Made by a program: the position numbers and the translations under genes. The notes under the pieces are model-generated. The model did not search any database. It was not told the origin of the DNA and saw only the letters and a program-made list of their open reading frames with translations. DNA of 64,000 nucleotides, taken from the NCBI GenBank assembly GCA_028622995.1, contig JAJQJQ010000010.1:2790001-2854000 (forward strand). Direction: 5' to 3'. Shown here piece by piece: positions 22,101 through 34,900 of this stretch. How positions within the stretch are numbered: position 1 is the first letter of the stretch; every line of letters starts with the position of its first letter. The DNA comes from Panagrolaimus kolymaensis. Its lineage: Eukaryota > Nematoda > Chromadorea > Rhabditida > Panagrolaimidae.

Positions 22101-25100
22101 GGAAATGGAAAGTTTCAGTGGCATTTCCAGGAAAGTGTTAATTAAAATGCGTGGTTTTTAAATTTCCGTTTTATTTTATACGCAATCGCATCTTTTAGTG
22201 GGTTCAGGAAGTCACACACCGAATTTTTGCAACCCAGAAAATGTTCATTCATTTTTATGCCAAAAAAATTTAGTAAACCGCTTGACTCCATTTTTTTTAA
22301 TGTCAAAAACTTGAAGAAAAAAAATTTAACGGATATTTAAAAAGAATAAAACTGGCCGCTGTCCACTTTTAGAAAAAAATCATTCATTCATGAAAATGGA
22401 CGGACGATCAATTTAGTGTGGTGACATCAAGGTTTTTTGCGCATTGCGACGCTTCCAAGTAAAATAATTCTTTTTTATTGGCAGCAGCAACAACAGCGAT
22501 GAAGGATGATGAATGTCGTCGATCGCGAAAACCGCCAAAAAAAACATTTTTGCGCTCTGAGTGCCTGCGCCGATCACAAAAAAAAAAAGAGAAAGAAAAA
22601 AATGCCAATCGCTTTCAATCAATAATTATTAATTATTTGTTGTTGTTTTTCTTAATCCTTTAATTACTTTTATCTTATTTTAGTTTAACTGAAACTTTTG
22701 CAAGTGGAAGTGTTAGTGACGGCGGCGGCAGTAAATTTGGTAAGTTTTAAACGTTAAAATTTTAAAAGTTTTTTCCCGAAAATTTCCATTGCATATTAGC
22801 TGAATTTTTTTATAACAAGTTTATGAAGAAGAAAAAAAAGACCAAATAATTGCGGAGGTTGCGTGATGCAGCATTTTGTTTGTCGTGACGTCGCAAACAA
22901 TAGATGTGATTAATTTAATTATAAAAAAATAATAATAACGCTTTATTTTTCCGTCAAAAAATATTTAAACATTAAAATAAAAGTTTCATAACTTTTTAAA
23001 AATTTTAAAGCTTTTAATTCCATGATTCACGATAAAATAATAATTTTAGTGCGCCGCCAAGGCAGTGTTGAAAGTGCCGAAAAAAGACGTCCTCCATCAT
23101 TAAATCCCGTTGAACAAAATCTTAAAAGAAAAGTTAAAAGCGCGATGATTAGTGTTTACGGTAAGCAACATTTCTTGTGTTTTCTTTTTTTGTGCTTTGT
23201 TACTATCAGTTTTTTAAAGGTCGAAGAATTCCTTAATAAAAGTTGATGTTCGCTTACTACAGAAATTTCTCATTCAATTTTTAGGTGCGTTAACCGCTAT
23301 CGAACAAGATGATTTGGATTCATTACGAATGATTCTATCGAAAAATAGCGTTCCAATAAATGATTCATTAGTCGAAAATGCCTTTTATAGCCAATTTCCA
23401 TGCAAAGTCACTCTCTTAGATGTTGCATTAATGCTTAACCGGTTGAATGCCGCTTCACTTTTGCTACAGCATGAAGCAATTGAAAACCTACAACGTAAGT
23501 TTATTTTACACGTTGCTAAATGGTATCACTCATTCCCTGAAAAACCATAAAGGAATTCCTCATTCTTTTTTTTTGATTATTTATCAGTCAAATTTTTTTT
23601 GTGTGTGCTGTATTTTTGATAGAGGAAAAAAAATAATCATTTGAACTAACTAACTACTGAGTGATTGGTGCAGCAACGACGACGTAAATTTAATCTTTAA
23701 AATAAAAAAATGAACTGTTTAAATAACATTTTAGTATTATTATTATTTTTCTCTTTCCCAAATTTTTTTCTTCTTATTTCTGAATTTTTTTTTAGTTTCT
23801 GACATTAATAAAAGAAAACAAATTATCGATGAAGTGTTGAGGAATTATGAAATTCGATTTCGCCAATTAAAAGCTAGATCATTAATAATCAAGGTATGTT
23901 TTGTGTTTAGTATAAAAAATGTTTATTACTAATAATGAGCCGGAAATGTCCAAGGAAATTTTCGATTATAAAACATCACTAATTTTATTTGGAATATTTT
24001 ATATTTTTTGTCTAAAATTATTGCTTTTACTTTGATGATTATTATTTTATTATTTATTTCTCCTTTTTTTTCAGGAAGAAGAAAAGAAAATTCGATCAAT
24101 GGAGCATCATTTAAACACCCTCAAAAAAATGAAAAGCGTCTTAGATAGACCCGAATTTCCAACTCCTCCTATTGAAGTTAAAGCATATGTGGCGGCTTCA
24201 TGTAGGGCGACAATTGAATTTAATGCACCTGGAACATCTAATAATTCTGTAATCACCAAATATAGAAGTATGTATTTTTTATAACCCATGAATATTAAAA
24301 AAATTAGCGTGGGTTATTTCTTTTTAGTTGAATGGAGTAAAACTTCCTCGTTTGATAGAATTGAAGGTTCTCAAATAGTCTATGACATGAGAGAAACTTC
24401 GATCACTATTAGTAATCTTGAACACGGTGAATGCTATACTTTTCGAATTTATGCTGGATCAATGTTTGGTTTTGGTGAGCCTGTAATAGCTTTACCAAAA
24501 AATTTAAGAATTTCAAGTAATTTATAAATTTTTCCTTTTCATTTTTCATTCGTACAATTTAGGTTGGGAAGATTGCGAAGGTGTCCATCCCGAACGAGTG
24601 GTGTCAATGAGATCTATGGCCGAACTCCATGAAAAAGTAGAAAAATATCGACAATCTGCTGTTTGGCAAGTAGTATTTCCAACCAATGGTGGTGAATCAG
24701 CTATAAAGAAAAAGAAAACGGGTCTTAGAAATTTATTTTCTGCAAGTTCAAAATTTATTAAAAATGTTGGAAGGTAAATCATTCTTAATCGCAATTTCCT
24801 TAATATAACTTATTCATTTGCAGAGGTGTTTACTTAGCAAGCGTAATATACACTGAAGACAAAGTTTTATGCACTGTGGATGATTGCTTGCCAGTTATAC
24901 AAATTGATGATAGCATAATTAGTGTACCTACAGATGATATGGATTGGCTTATGAAACTTTCACTTTGTTGGGATCAAGTTAATTACTTACAAGTACGAAA
25001 CTTTCAAAAAAATTTTTTTAATTAGAAAATTTAGGATTCAAGTGGAGGTAGTTGGTCAAGCAATTTACCATTTCGAGCAAAAATTTTGGAAGCTGTTGCC

Positions 25101-27010
25101 GCTATGCATAATGCTTTGGGCGTTAAGGATATTGGCCGCGTCCATCATGTTCCATTATCATATTCCACTGCCACAACTTTCTTAGTTTCTGTTCATTTTG
25201 TAACTGAAAATCAAGCAATGCAATCTCAAGGTTTAGCAATGAGATGGATGAAATTAAACAAATTAATGCGTAAAAAATCTACAAATTCACCACTTGATTT
25301 TTTATGCAAAGAAATTGTAAATATTTTAAACTTTTTTGAATCCAGTCAAATCCCACTTGATCGTGGCCTTTATTTGGGTTATTTAAAGATGCAATCAAGT
25401 CTCAATACTATTCGAGTTACGGTACCTGATAATTTACCATCATCGTTGCCATTTGTTACAATAAGATCTACTCCTCATGTCTCACAAGAAGAATGGGAAT
25501 GGATTCGATCTCTGGATTCAGATGATGATAATTTTCAAAGACCCACTGCCACTCAACATGCGTTTCATCAACAAATTATTCGAGCGTCTGAAACATTATT
25601 GCGTGACCTTGATTTGGATTCGGACTTAATAAATAGTCATAGATTATTTAAATTTCAAGTTTTACAACTTCATCCAGATGTGTCTTTTATTTTGGTGAGA
25701 ATACTTGGCTGAATTTCTAAGTAAAAATAATTTTCACTTTTAGTTGTTCCCTCGGGCTGAAGATGTATGCCAGGTTCATGCTTCGTATAGTGCGATTGAT
25801 GAATATAACGATCGTTGCAAAGGCTGTGTATCAATTCCAATTCCAGTTTTTGAAATGAGTAAGTGCCTCCTTTTGTTTTTTTAATGGCGGTATAATACTC
25901 ATTATTACTTTTTCAGTTAGTTTTTCAACATACCAACCGGATTTTATTGCAACTTATTGTCGATTGAATATTTTTATTGAACATTTTATTACGATTATTA
26001 AATATGAAAAGCGTCAATGTTTGCATGAGCATGATGCTCGAGTTTATAATGAACAACTCGATAAATTAATGGAATTTCAACAACAACTTGAAGATGTTTG
26101 GCGTTCAGCGAGATGGATAAGTAATATTGCCACCATTGCTCGAGAAAGACAAACGAATTGCGGAATTCCATTGAGTTATGTTTTGAATCCACCACCACCT
26201 GCATTGCCTGGCGATGATGCCTCGGATGTTGGATACCATAGTGATCAAGGTGATTCGAATAAAACTAGCGAAAAGCAAGCGCCACTGAATTCATCAAGAA
26301 GGCAAAGTGATGCTGTTATATCAGATACAACACCACCAGCTTCAATTCGACGTGCTAATTTCCGAAATGGCAAAGTAGCACCAAATGAAACTCCAACAAA
26401 AGAGCCATTAACAAGATCGAAAAGTGTGGTTGAAAGGGGTGAAATTCGGCTAGCTTCAATTGATAAAATGTTTCAAGAAGATAATCTTTATACTTTGTCG
26501 GAATCTGCAACACCCACTAATATAGCAAAGAAGCAGCATCAACAATCAGATTCAACAACCCTTGATTTTCTTGCAAGAAAGTTGCATCAAAATCCATCTC
26601 CCAGTCGCTTGTCTGGTATTATTCGTGTATTTGCTGCTTATGAATGTGCATTACCCAAAAATACTGCAATTCGTTTAAGCATAAATCAATCAACTACAGC
26701 TCGAGAGGTTGTGGCGCTAGTTGTAGAACAGATTAATAAAGTAAATTTTAACTATTTTTGTTATTATTAAAAAATTATTATTATATATTTTTAGTTAACT
26801 CTTTTATCTGAAAACAATGATGATAGAAAACTGCCACCTCTTTTACAAGATTATTGTCTCGTTTCTGTTATTGGTGCTCGAGAAAGACGTTTAAGAGATG
26901 AATTCCAACCTATGAGGCTACTGCCTCCATGGACGCGTGGAAGGCTTTTTGTACGTCGTTGCGATTCTGCAACGGCTGCTATTCGTTTTGGTAATGAAAC
27001 GTTCGTATAG
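19110..27010 (+). CDS. ankfn1: ANKFN1 / wide-awake (Nmf9) ortholog, copy 1
   Basis: Fifteen exons: 19110-19354, 19381-19541, 21889-22045, 22684-22739, 23050-23160, 23285-23494, 23796-23893, 24075-24267, 24328-24516, 24563-24773, 24824-24992, 25035-25694, 25744-25858, 25917-26740, 26795-27010. All phases agree and give 1204 aa. Residues ~1-190 are basic and disordered. Ankyrin-like helices lie at ~244-314 (ALTAIEQDDLDSLRMILS...TLLDVALMLN), a fibronectin III domain at ~370-475 (ISNLEHGECYTFRIYAGS), then the long conserved ANKFN1 region and a C-terminal Ras-association-like domain (~1085-1190, IRVFAAYECALPKNTAIRLS). In flies, wide-awake controls clock-driven sleep onset and neuronal excitability; mouse Nmf9 is the ortholog. 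The first intron is only 26 nt. The second (2.35 kb) carries one of the two copy differences. An alternative start at MDDSFRCES (19382) directly follows an acceptor. Confidence 0.85.
19542..21888 (+). other. Long second intron of the ANKFN1-like gene
   Basis: This 2347-bp intron is T-rich with many TTTT runs. The largest open frame in it (20173-20664) encodes a Phe/Leu/Lys/Ser-rich product with no recognisable domain. The 3' end is a long polypyrimidine tract with a pure T run (15 T in this copy) before the TTTTTAG acceptor. Regulatory content is possible but not shown. Confidence 0.5.
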
Positions 27011-28474
27011 TGTTTATTAACACACTTTGATTATGTATTTATTTTTTACGGGTTTATTAAATTACTGACTTTAAATGATTCCATTGAATTTAAAATGTCT
27101 TTTGCGAGCTTGTAAATAATTTTCAAGTTGATGCAAATTAAAAAAGATATATCTCGCATGTTTTATTTACGGGACTTTTTAAATTGCATTTATTCGTGTA
27201 AATTAATTAATAATAAAATGAGATTCCTAACGTGACAGTTGCACAACTCTTAAACATCACAAGCTTTATTTAAACTTTTAGCAAGTTTATTTTTTGAAAC
27301 AAAAAGGAAATAAAGCTAACTTTGATAGATAATAATAACATATTAAAAAAAAGAATTAGTCAAAAAGTTTGGAATTATTAAGCAATATAAAAGAATTTTT
27401 GAAACCCTATCTCTTTTTTTGCTTTTCTTTATAAAATCTAATAAATAAGAAAATGATAAAACTATAAACATCTTTGACGTTAGGAAGCCTTAAAGTTTTT
27501 GAGAATAGATTTTTTACATTTGTTATAGCCGGATTTTATATATTTCGGCTATAAACACATTTTACTTTGCTGTTTTTTTAAAACAGCTTTTTTTTTCTTT
27601 TAGTTTACTCTAGTTTTTTTTTATATTCTATGCTATTATTAATTTTTTACCTCATTAATTAACAATGACTGTTCAGCGCACAATAAATAACAAAAATAAA
27701 AATAAAAACGAGTTAGACGTGAGAGGGATTCAAAAATTGTCCCATAAAACTTTTTTGAATACTCCATAGTTACTCCTATAATCTTGTTTGAGGGCAATAG
27801 ATTAAAAAAAGATTTTATTATTTTCTCTATTTCCAAAATAGTTTATGAGGAAAAAAGGTTTTCAAAAATGCTGACGATGATGACCATGAAAAATATTTAT
27901 AAAAATAATTTATTAAGCGTTCGCAAGTTAAATTATTCAGTTTCAAGAGTGTCGTCGTCAATAAACTCTTTAACGAAAAACATCTTTTTGTTATTAAATA
28001 ATCCGATTCGGAGTTCCCTCCTTCCTACTCATTATTTATTTTTATTTTACAAACAAAAATAGAAAAGGGATAAACGTGCATTTTTTTATTGCCCCTTTAC
28101 TTCTTGTATATACATACTAAACTCTTTTGATGGTCAGTGGCAAAGTTGTCATGGATACATAGGCACTTTCCTTCAAGAGCCATCATCCAAGGACACGCTT
28201 TTCTTTTTTTACTGCCATAAGTGTTTTGCAGCCACCGCCACTGGCCATTCGGGAGTTTCAAGAGGACATTCACAAAAAAAGGAGGTCACTATTTTGCTTA
28301 GATTCCATTGGCGAAACAGGTGGAAATATTTTTGTCCGCTCAAAAGTATATCATTTCTTTGTTTTCGATTTATAAAAATTAGTTTATTTTATAAATAAAA
28401 TTATTTAGATGCTGTAAGCTGCCAATTTATTTTTTGAAAACATTAACATCAAGAAATGTCACAAAAGCCATAAA
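27011..28474. other. Intergenic region with structured hairpins (duplicated)
   Basis: About 1.46 kb lies between the ANKFN1-like stop and the right-hand membrane-protein promoter. Two perfect short hairpins lie at 27523-27587 (described separately). An open frame at 27784-28062 encodes a basic, Ser/Leu-rich product without recognisable features, and I do not call it a gene. The last ~400 bp is the duplicated promoter of the membrane-protein gene. Confidence 0.45.
27523..27596 (+). other. Two consecutive perfect hairpins followed by a T run
   Basis: Hairpin 1 has TTATAGCCG (27523-27531) pairing with CGGCTATAA (27546-27554) around a 14-nt loop. Hairpin 2 has GCTGTTTT (27569-27576) pairing with AAAACAGC (27580-27587) around a 3-nt loop, followed directly by nine T (27588-27596). 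The same array is in unit 2 at 40326-40399. It could be the 3' end of a small RNA or a transcript end, or chance; expression is unknown. Confidence 0.35.
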
Positions 28475-28687
28475 ATGAAACTACAAACATTTGAGCTTTG
28501 CATCACACTTGTGGTAATTTTGTATGCATTTATTGATGGCTATGTTGATAAAAGGCGAAGGTGGAGAATGGAAATAAAAGAAGAAGAAATAAGAACCTAC
28601 TGTGACAATAACGTCCCATCCAACCAAGCGGACATTGGCAAGCAACTTTTCCAGGAACACATTTACCACCATTTAAGCATGGATTAA
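28475..28687 (+). pseudogene. Truncated first exon of the right-hand membrane protein, fused across the duplication junction
   Basis: The first 30 codons (MKLQTFELCITLVVILYAF...KRRRW) are identical to the start of the gene at 41278. After the junction at 28565/28566 the frame runs into the antisense strand of the EGF exon and stops at 28687 after 70 aa. The duplicated promoter and signal peptide remain, so a short secreted chimeric peptide could be made. It lacks all later exons, so it is a broken copy; the intact gene is at 41278-43984. Confidence 0.85.
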
Positions 28688-28877
28688 ATCTGCATTGCTC
28701 TTTAGAAAATCTTTTAATTACAACTTGTCCAGGAACAGCTAAAATTTTACCATAGATTTTTGGGTATTCAAAAGGGATAAAGGTCTTACCACAAAGTATA
28801 CAAAAAATAAAAAATATTAAAGATATTATTGAAACTCTGATCAAACCCGTTAAAATCATTGAAAATAAGCAAAGCAA
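28601..28877 (-). pseudogene. Truncated 5' copy of the EGF-ShKT-nitrobindin gene
   Basis: Exons 28877-28790 (signal sequence) and 28738-28601 (EGF domain) are identical to those at 16075-15799. The duplication junction at 28566 cuts the following intron, so the ShKT and nitrobindin exons are absent. Past the donor, transcription would run antisense through the truncated membrane-protein exon. Without splicing the frame stops at 28530. The copy keeps its promoter and could produce a signal-peptide plus EGF fragment, but it is not a full gene. Confidence 0.85.
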
Positions 28878-30213
28878 TAAATTGAAAATATGTGAAAATT
28901 TAATAAATGTTTTATGATGGAAAATTTAATCACAAAAGATTGCGTCGTATAAGAAAAAAGCCGGGTTTTTTTTTAGTTTATACTTTTTCTTCGATGATGG
29001 CTTTCTAATCAACAGAAGCAATGGAAAAAGCTTTCTCTATCTCTTTCCAAACCAAACCAGTGGGAGGACTAAATAGCCTACGGGCAAATGATGAACGGAA
29101 AATCGCGTTTGAGTTGGGTTTGCTGACACAAGAAATAACTGAGGAAGGAAGGAAGCAGCAAAATGAGAAAAAAAACCGCGCATCATTGACGTTAAGGGCG
29201 GATTTCTCATTCTGGATATATATATTTACGTGATGAATTGTGATCATGCTGAATGACCGCAACACAATAACAAAGCATATGTGCGCCAAGGGGAAACGGA
29301 AAGATGCTTTGCTTTCGTGAAATAAGTTGGGTTATTAGCGTGGAACGGAAAAGACGTTTTTCTGGTTGGGATAACCAGACGATGCATAATAAGATGATGG
29401 AAAGTGAAGAAAGGTGAAAGTTTCAAAAAACTGTATAGTGAATATAAACAAAATGAAAGAAAAACAAGAAAAAAATATGTAAAAATATTTATACCATAGC
29501 GAAATGAAAAAAAGAAAAGAAAAATTGTGGGTGTAAAAAATTAAGCTTTTTTTCTCACCTTTGTTTTGTATGGCTTACTTGGAATCTTAATATGAAAAAC
29601 TATTTTTGTTGCAATTTCTCACGCTAAAAAAACTCACCTAATAAATAAAACCTTTGACAATAATAAAAAAAGTTAATTTTTTGTCATAAGTTCAAACTCA
29701 AAATTTCTAAACAATCAAACCATGCGCAAAATGTGACATACATACTGTGGCTCTGTAAAGTTCATTAATATTTAATATTATATTTTAAAAATTAATTTTT
29801 TTTTGCTTTTTTGTTTTCGGTTGCTGAAAGAGCAAAGAAATACATTCATGCTTACTACTTACTTTTTATTTACGCTTGCCAAATTAATTAAATAATTTGA
29901 AAAAGTCATTTTTATGCAGACATTTTTAATCGCTTCTTAGAAATGCCACAATAAAATAACATTCTATTTGTGTTAAAAAAAGTTACCGAAAAATATTTGC
30001 CCCGTAAAAAACTATTACACCTGTCTTTGTGAGCTTTGCTTTAGATTCTACATGGGGTAATAAGAGAAAATATTATTGATATTCCATGAAGAAAAAATAA
30101 ATTGTTGCGGTTAATATTATTTGCGTCATAATTTAATTTGGTTTTTTTTAATTTCTTAACTTATTTCCTATAAAACAGCAATGATTTTTGCTTATTTTTT
30201 CTAGTCTGAAACA
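28878..30213. other. Intergenic region, second copy
   Basis: This is the copy of 16076-17411. The same statement applies: no gene recognised, probable promoters for the truncated EGF gene and the second chemoreceptor. Confidence 0.45.
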
Positions 30214-31257
30214 ATGTATTACAATGTCAGCGATATTTATGATAAAAATCTTATTTCAATAATTTCCTACATAATGCATTATACATCCATAATTACCATT
30301 GTATTTACTTTAATATTGATTTATATTATAATTAAAAAGACTCCAAAACAAATGAAATCATTTCGAAATTATTTATTGCCATATATTTTTAATGTTTTAA
30401 TGTTAGAAACAGTAATGCTTTTATTTAAACCAATTTTTTTACATCCATATTTTGCAATGATTTCTGCAGATTCTATTATTCAACATAATTTGCAAAGTTC
30501 GATGGTTATGTTAATTTTTATGTTGTATTTTGCTATGAATTTAGTGGATTGCATTGTTGGAATGTCTGCTGAGCGATATTTTGCTATCAGAAATAAAAAT
30601 ATTCTTCGACATTCAAAAAAGCCTATGATAATTTTTGGCATTTTATTTATCTCGAATTTGGCGTTTTTGGTTGTAGGTTTGTCGGCAACTTTTCTTAACA
30701 ATCTTGTGGAAATTGTTTTTCTTTCACCATCCGAAAGTATAAATTACCTTCATTCACATCTTTCTGGGAGTGAAAATGTTCCCGAATTAACTTCAGCCTT
30801 ATTTTTTCGAACTGATAATTCTAATCTCCTGATTACCGGGGCTGGTGGATTTTTATGTTTCGCAGCCATCCGATATTTTGCTGCTACCATTTTTCTAGTT
30901 CTCAATTTCACAACTTCCATTAAAAGTACTACGATTTCAAAAAAGCTTCAAAAAAATAATGCCATGCTTCTTCGATGCACTTATATTCAATTTCTTGGAT
31001 TCATAATGTTGGCAGGCCTTCCCGTGGTAGTTATAGTTGCATCTTTAATTTTAATTCAAAATCCAACTAAACTTCCTGTTTTCGCTGTTTTACTGATGAA
31101 TTCTTTTGGATTCTATGATACTTTTGTAACAATTATTTGTATTAAACCTTATCGAATGTTTTTCTTGAAATTATTTAAAATTATAAAATCACAGGATTCT
31201 AGTAGTTATGCAACTCATACTAGAATCCGCATAACTTCTATTCCAAGTATATTGTAA
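30214..31257 (+). CDS. Serpentine chemoreceptor (Str/Srh superfamily), copy 2, intronless
   Basis: This 347-aa product is identical in sequence to the one at 17412-18455, with its upstream region also duplicated. The seven hydrophobic segments, the KQMKSFRNYLL motif after TM1 and the terminal PYR motif are all kept, so both copies should be functional if expressed. No residue has diverged. Confidence 0.8.
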   Translation: MYYNVSDIYDKNLISIISYIMHYTSIITIVFTLILIYIIIKKTPKQMKSFRNYLLPYIFNVLMLETVMLLFKPIFLHPYFAMISADSIIQHNLQSSMVMLIFMLYFAMNLVDCIVGMSAERYFAIRNKNILRHSKKPMIIFGILFISNLAFLVVGLSATFLNNLVEIVFLSPSESINYLHSHLSGSENVPELTSALFFRTDNSNLLITGAGGFLCFAAIRYFAATIFLVLNFTTSIKSTTISKKLQKNNAMLLRCTYIQFLGFIMLAGLPVVVIVASLILIQNPTKLPVFAVLLMNSFGFYDTFVTIICIKPYRMFFLKLFKIIKSQDSSSYATHTRIRITSIPSIL

Positions 31258-31911
31258 TTTTAATATTTATATCGAATAAAAATTTTTTTTAAATGTATTG
31301 AATCTTACAAATTGAATTTATTTTTAAATAAGGATGTAACAATAAAAATGCATTAAAAAAGTTACAAAAAAAATTGGTCTTTAGAAAATGGCGGAAAAAT
31401 TATTAGCACTTTTGATAGGCGTAGTAGCCATCTATATAAATTTTGTAATTTTTATGTTTTTTCGATTATCTCAGTGTAGTGTATAACATGGATTTATTTT
31501 TTGTCCTTTCATTAATTTCTTAAAACCTTGTTTTTTTTAAAAGTTTTCATAAGATTTTTTTTCATCAAAAAATGATACTTTTATTTTCTTCTTGATTAAA
31601 ACTGACATTTATTATATTATACTCTTCTTGTTTACTCACTAATAACTTTTATGGCGTGTATTATTTTGTTACTTTTTTCGCCCACTAAAGGAAGAAGGCT
31701 CATACTGCTGCCGTCGGCGGCATCCACAATAACATCTTTTTTTAAACCATTCTCTTAGACATTTTTTACTGGCGAAACTAAAGCTTTATGATGAGATAGA
31801 AATTCAGTCATCTGTTGTTTTACTTTATTATCAAACCCGGAAATTGAAATTATCACTGAAGCATTATATTGGCGTTGGTGGTATCTCTTTGGAGAAATAT
31901 ATACGATTAAA
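31258..31911. other. Intergenic region upstream of the second ANKFN1-like copy
   Basis: This is the copy of 18456-19109. No exon was recognised. Confidence 0.4.
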
Positions 31912-34900
31912 ATGAAATCACGACGGTCGATCATTCGGGCAATTTTATTTGTTGTAAGATTGCAAAAATCTGTTGCAACTCATCACGCGTTTCCTATTCC
32001 CCAAAAGCATCATGGAAGACCTTCTGGGAAAAGAAGAAAATCGCCAGCAAATGAAACTAATCGGAATCGAAGAACATCACCCAGTTGCCCACCATTTTCA
32101 ACAAGTAGTTCAAGTTCGACACCATTTTTTAGACAAAACTCACAAAAATTGAAGAGGTTTGTTTTATTTTTTGTTTAAATAGAATGGATGATAGTTTTAG
32201 ATGTGAATCAACTCGAAATCGACTTCGACAAACCCCCGCTCAAAAACTATTTGCTCGTCATCGAAATAGTGCTCCGACAACAATATTTTTTCGGACACCA
32301 ACTCCTCATATTGATATTATTGAACCAGAATCTATCACTTTTGGTAAATGTTTTTTTCAATTCATATTCTTTTATTTTTTATTTTTTTGACCATAGACGA
32401 AAAATGGACAAATGCTCATGTTGCTTGCTTTCTTTGTTTTCATTTTTATTTTAGCTTCATTAAAAAAAGACAAAAAAAGAGAGCCGACAATTAAACGGCT
32501 GCTGTTTTCGTTCAAATAGAAATGAAAAATTTTAATTTATTGACAAACGTTCACGGACATCTTTAAATTGGTCATGGATCATTTCTCATAAAGTCTTAAT
32601 TTATCAAGCGTAGTAATATTTTTATTTTTAAAAGTTATTCATTAAAATTTTTGGCACTCTCCAACTTTGCTTTCTTGGATCCTTAAAAATCAAAAAAAGA
32701 CATGGCTTAGAAATTATCTTTAATTTTTAAAACTTTTTCCAGTTTGCTTATTTTTTAAGAGTGTTATTTTCAGCTAACATAAAATTTTTATTAAAACTGA
32801 TAATTAAAATAAAAAATTTAGGAATCTAACTTTGCCTTCAATTTTTTAAGACCATTTTTTTTCTTAAAAAAAATCATAAGGAAGATAAAGTGACCCAAGA
32901 AGAATATTTCTTCACCCATTATCAACAAAATGTTTACAATGCTGATTTTTAAGAAAAAACAAAGCACCTGATTTTTGGCCCCAAAAATATCTAAAAAATA
33001 TTGCTTAATCACGGACACCTCATCGCTTACTGTAAATTTATGTTTACCTATTTTTCTTCTAAATTTAAAACTTTCTATAAAACAACAAAAAACTTTTAAA
33101 ACTTTCAACGAAATTGTTTCTTCCGTATTTCTGTATAGTTTCATACAGACCAAACACAAAAAAGCAAGGAGGTTACAACCTAAATTCCTACCTTTGTGCC
33201 TTTTTAATTGTCGGTCATTTATCGTTTTTGTGTTTGAATCAAGAGAGTTTTTTCACCTCTTCGTCTACATATTGCTGTCTTATCAACAACTACTTTACTC
33301 TTTTAAAACTAATAAAAAATATTTTCTGCTCTGTTTCACCATATTTCGTTTAGCTATTTTTATGGCTTTTAAAGAAGAACACGACACACTCTTTTTCTTA
33401 TCTTTTTTAAGGTGGTGCTTTTCGGAAGCATCAGTTTTTCGTCATTTTTCCACCAAATCTTTTTAACCCTATTTTCACCTTTTCTCATTCATTTTCTTAA
33501 CTTTTAATTTTCCAAGTCAAATTTTGTATTTTTTACTTTCGTTTAAAATTTTTCGGAAAAAAGGGAATCGTATCCATTTTTGTCACGCATCAACGCAAAC
33601 TTGGATTTTACTTTTTATTTTCTTTTTTGTATCTTTTCTACAAACGCGAGAAGTGAAAAATAGCATTAATTTAGATTGACTCAATTTTTTTATTTTTAAT
33701 CTAATAACTTAATTTTGAAAGGTAAAATATTCAGAAAAAAGTCGCTTTTGAGTTTTGTGTCTGTCGAGAAAATCCATTAAAATCAACTATATAAACTCAT
33801 TAACCCTCTTTGTTTTTCTTTCATTTTCTCTGAATCGAAAAAAAATGTTTTTATAAATTTAGGCTTTTTTTATTTAGTTATAAAACAGACTACGTTTTTA
33901 GAAATCTATCTTTGAAGGCAAATAAAATTAACGCAGGTGATTATTGAGTTTTATTTTTTGAAAATGTATTTTGCTGCTATTTTTTTCTTTTTTAGTGTTT
34001 TAAAAGCCAATGATTTTATTTACATTTTATAGTCTAATTTTATTTTTTCTTTCATTTAAAAATATCTTCTGTCCTTTGATTATTTTAGAATCAGTATTTT
34101 CTCAATTAATTTTTTTCTTTGCAAGTTTGTGCAAAAAATAAACTTTATTCACATCTAAAAATTTAGTTTATTTCCGCATTTTATCAATTGCTACGTTTTT
34201 TTACATCCTTTTAAGAAGGTGCAAAGGTGCTTGCTGCACTGCATGCATTCCTCATTTTATTTTTTATTGTCCATGAGAAAACAACTGATTTTCATTTCTT
34301 TTTTTTCTTTTTCTGATTAATTTTTCCTCTTTTCTTTGCTTGTTTTAACATAGGGCAATGTTGTTCTTCTTGTGACTGTTGTTTGTTACAAAAGCGATTC
34401 ATTTATATTTTTATTTTTGTCGGCATTTTTTTTCACTTCTTTCGCATTTTTGTGTTTTACAAAGTTTTGCTTTTTTCGTTTTACCACCGGCTGTTTTTTA
34501 GCCCTTTCCTAAAAACTTTCATATTTTGTCGCTTACCAAAAATTCAGCTGGTAAAAAAAAAGCAAAAAGCAAAAAATATAATAACTCTCCATTTTTTGAC
34601 AACTTAATTTTTTTTTCTTCACCATATTGAGACTCAAAAAACAAAGTTGTTTATTGTTTTTTTTTTTTTTTTCAATGCTGCTGCTTTTTAGCCTCTTACA
34701 TCAATATGGTCCAACCATATGCATTACGGTTGGAAAGAGCTGGAGCAAGTAGCAAACCACAACTTACAATTCATCCAACGATGGCTCATCATTTAGCTTC
34801 TAAAATTTTATTACATAAACAACCAAGTTTAGATGATCGACGAAGCACGTGAGTAATTTAACTTAATTCAAACATTACTTTTTCTTACTAAATAAAGTTT

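Larger units (their letters stand above)
15764..28565. repeat. Tandem duplication, unit 1 (12,802 bp)
   Basis: The sequence from 15764 matches that from 28566 base for base, apart from two differences found: a T run after 21854 (15 T here, 16 T in unit 2) and C at 23011 versus T at 35814. The unit begins at GAATGGAAATAAAAG, inside an intron of the EGF-ShKT-nitrobindin gene. It ends at GGCGAAGGTGGA, inside exon 1 of the right-hand membrane-protein gene. It contains the 5' part of the left gene, one chemoreceptor, one complete ANKFN1-like gene and the promoter plus first 88 coding bases of the right gene. Confidence 0.97.
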
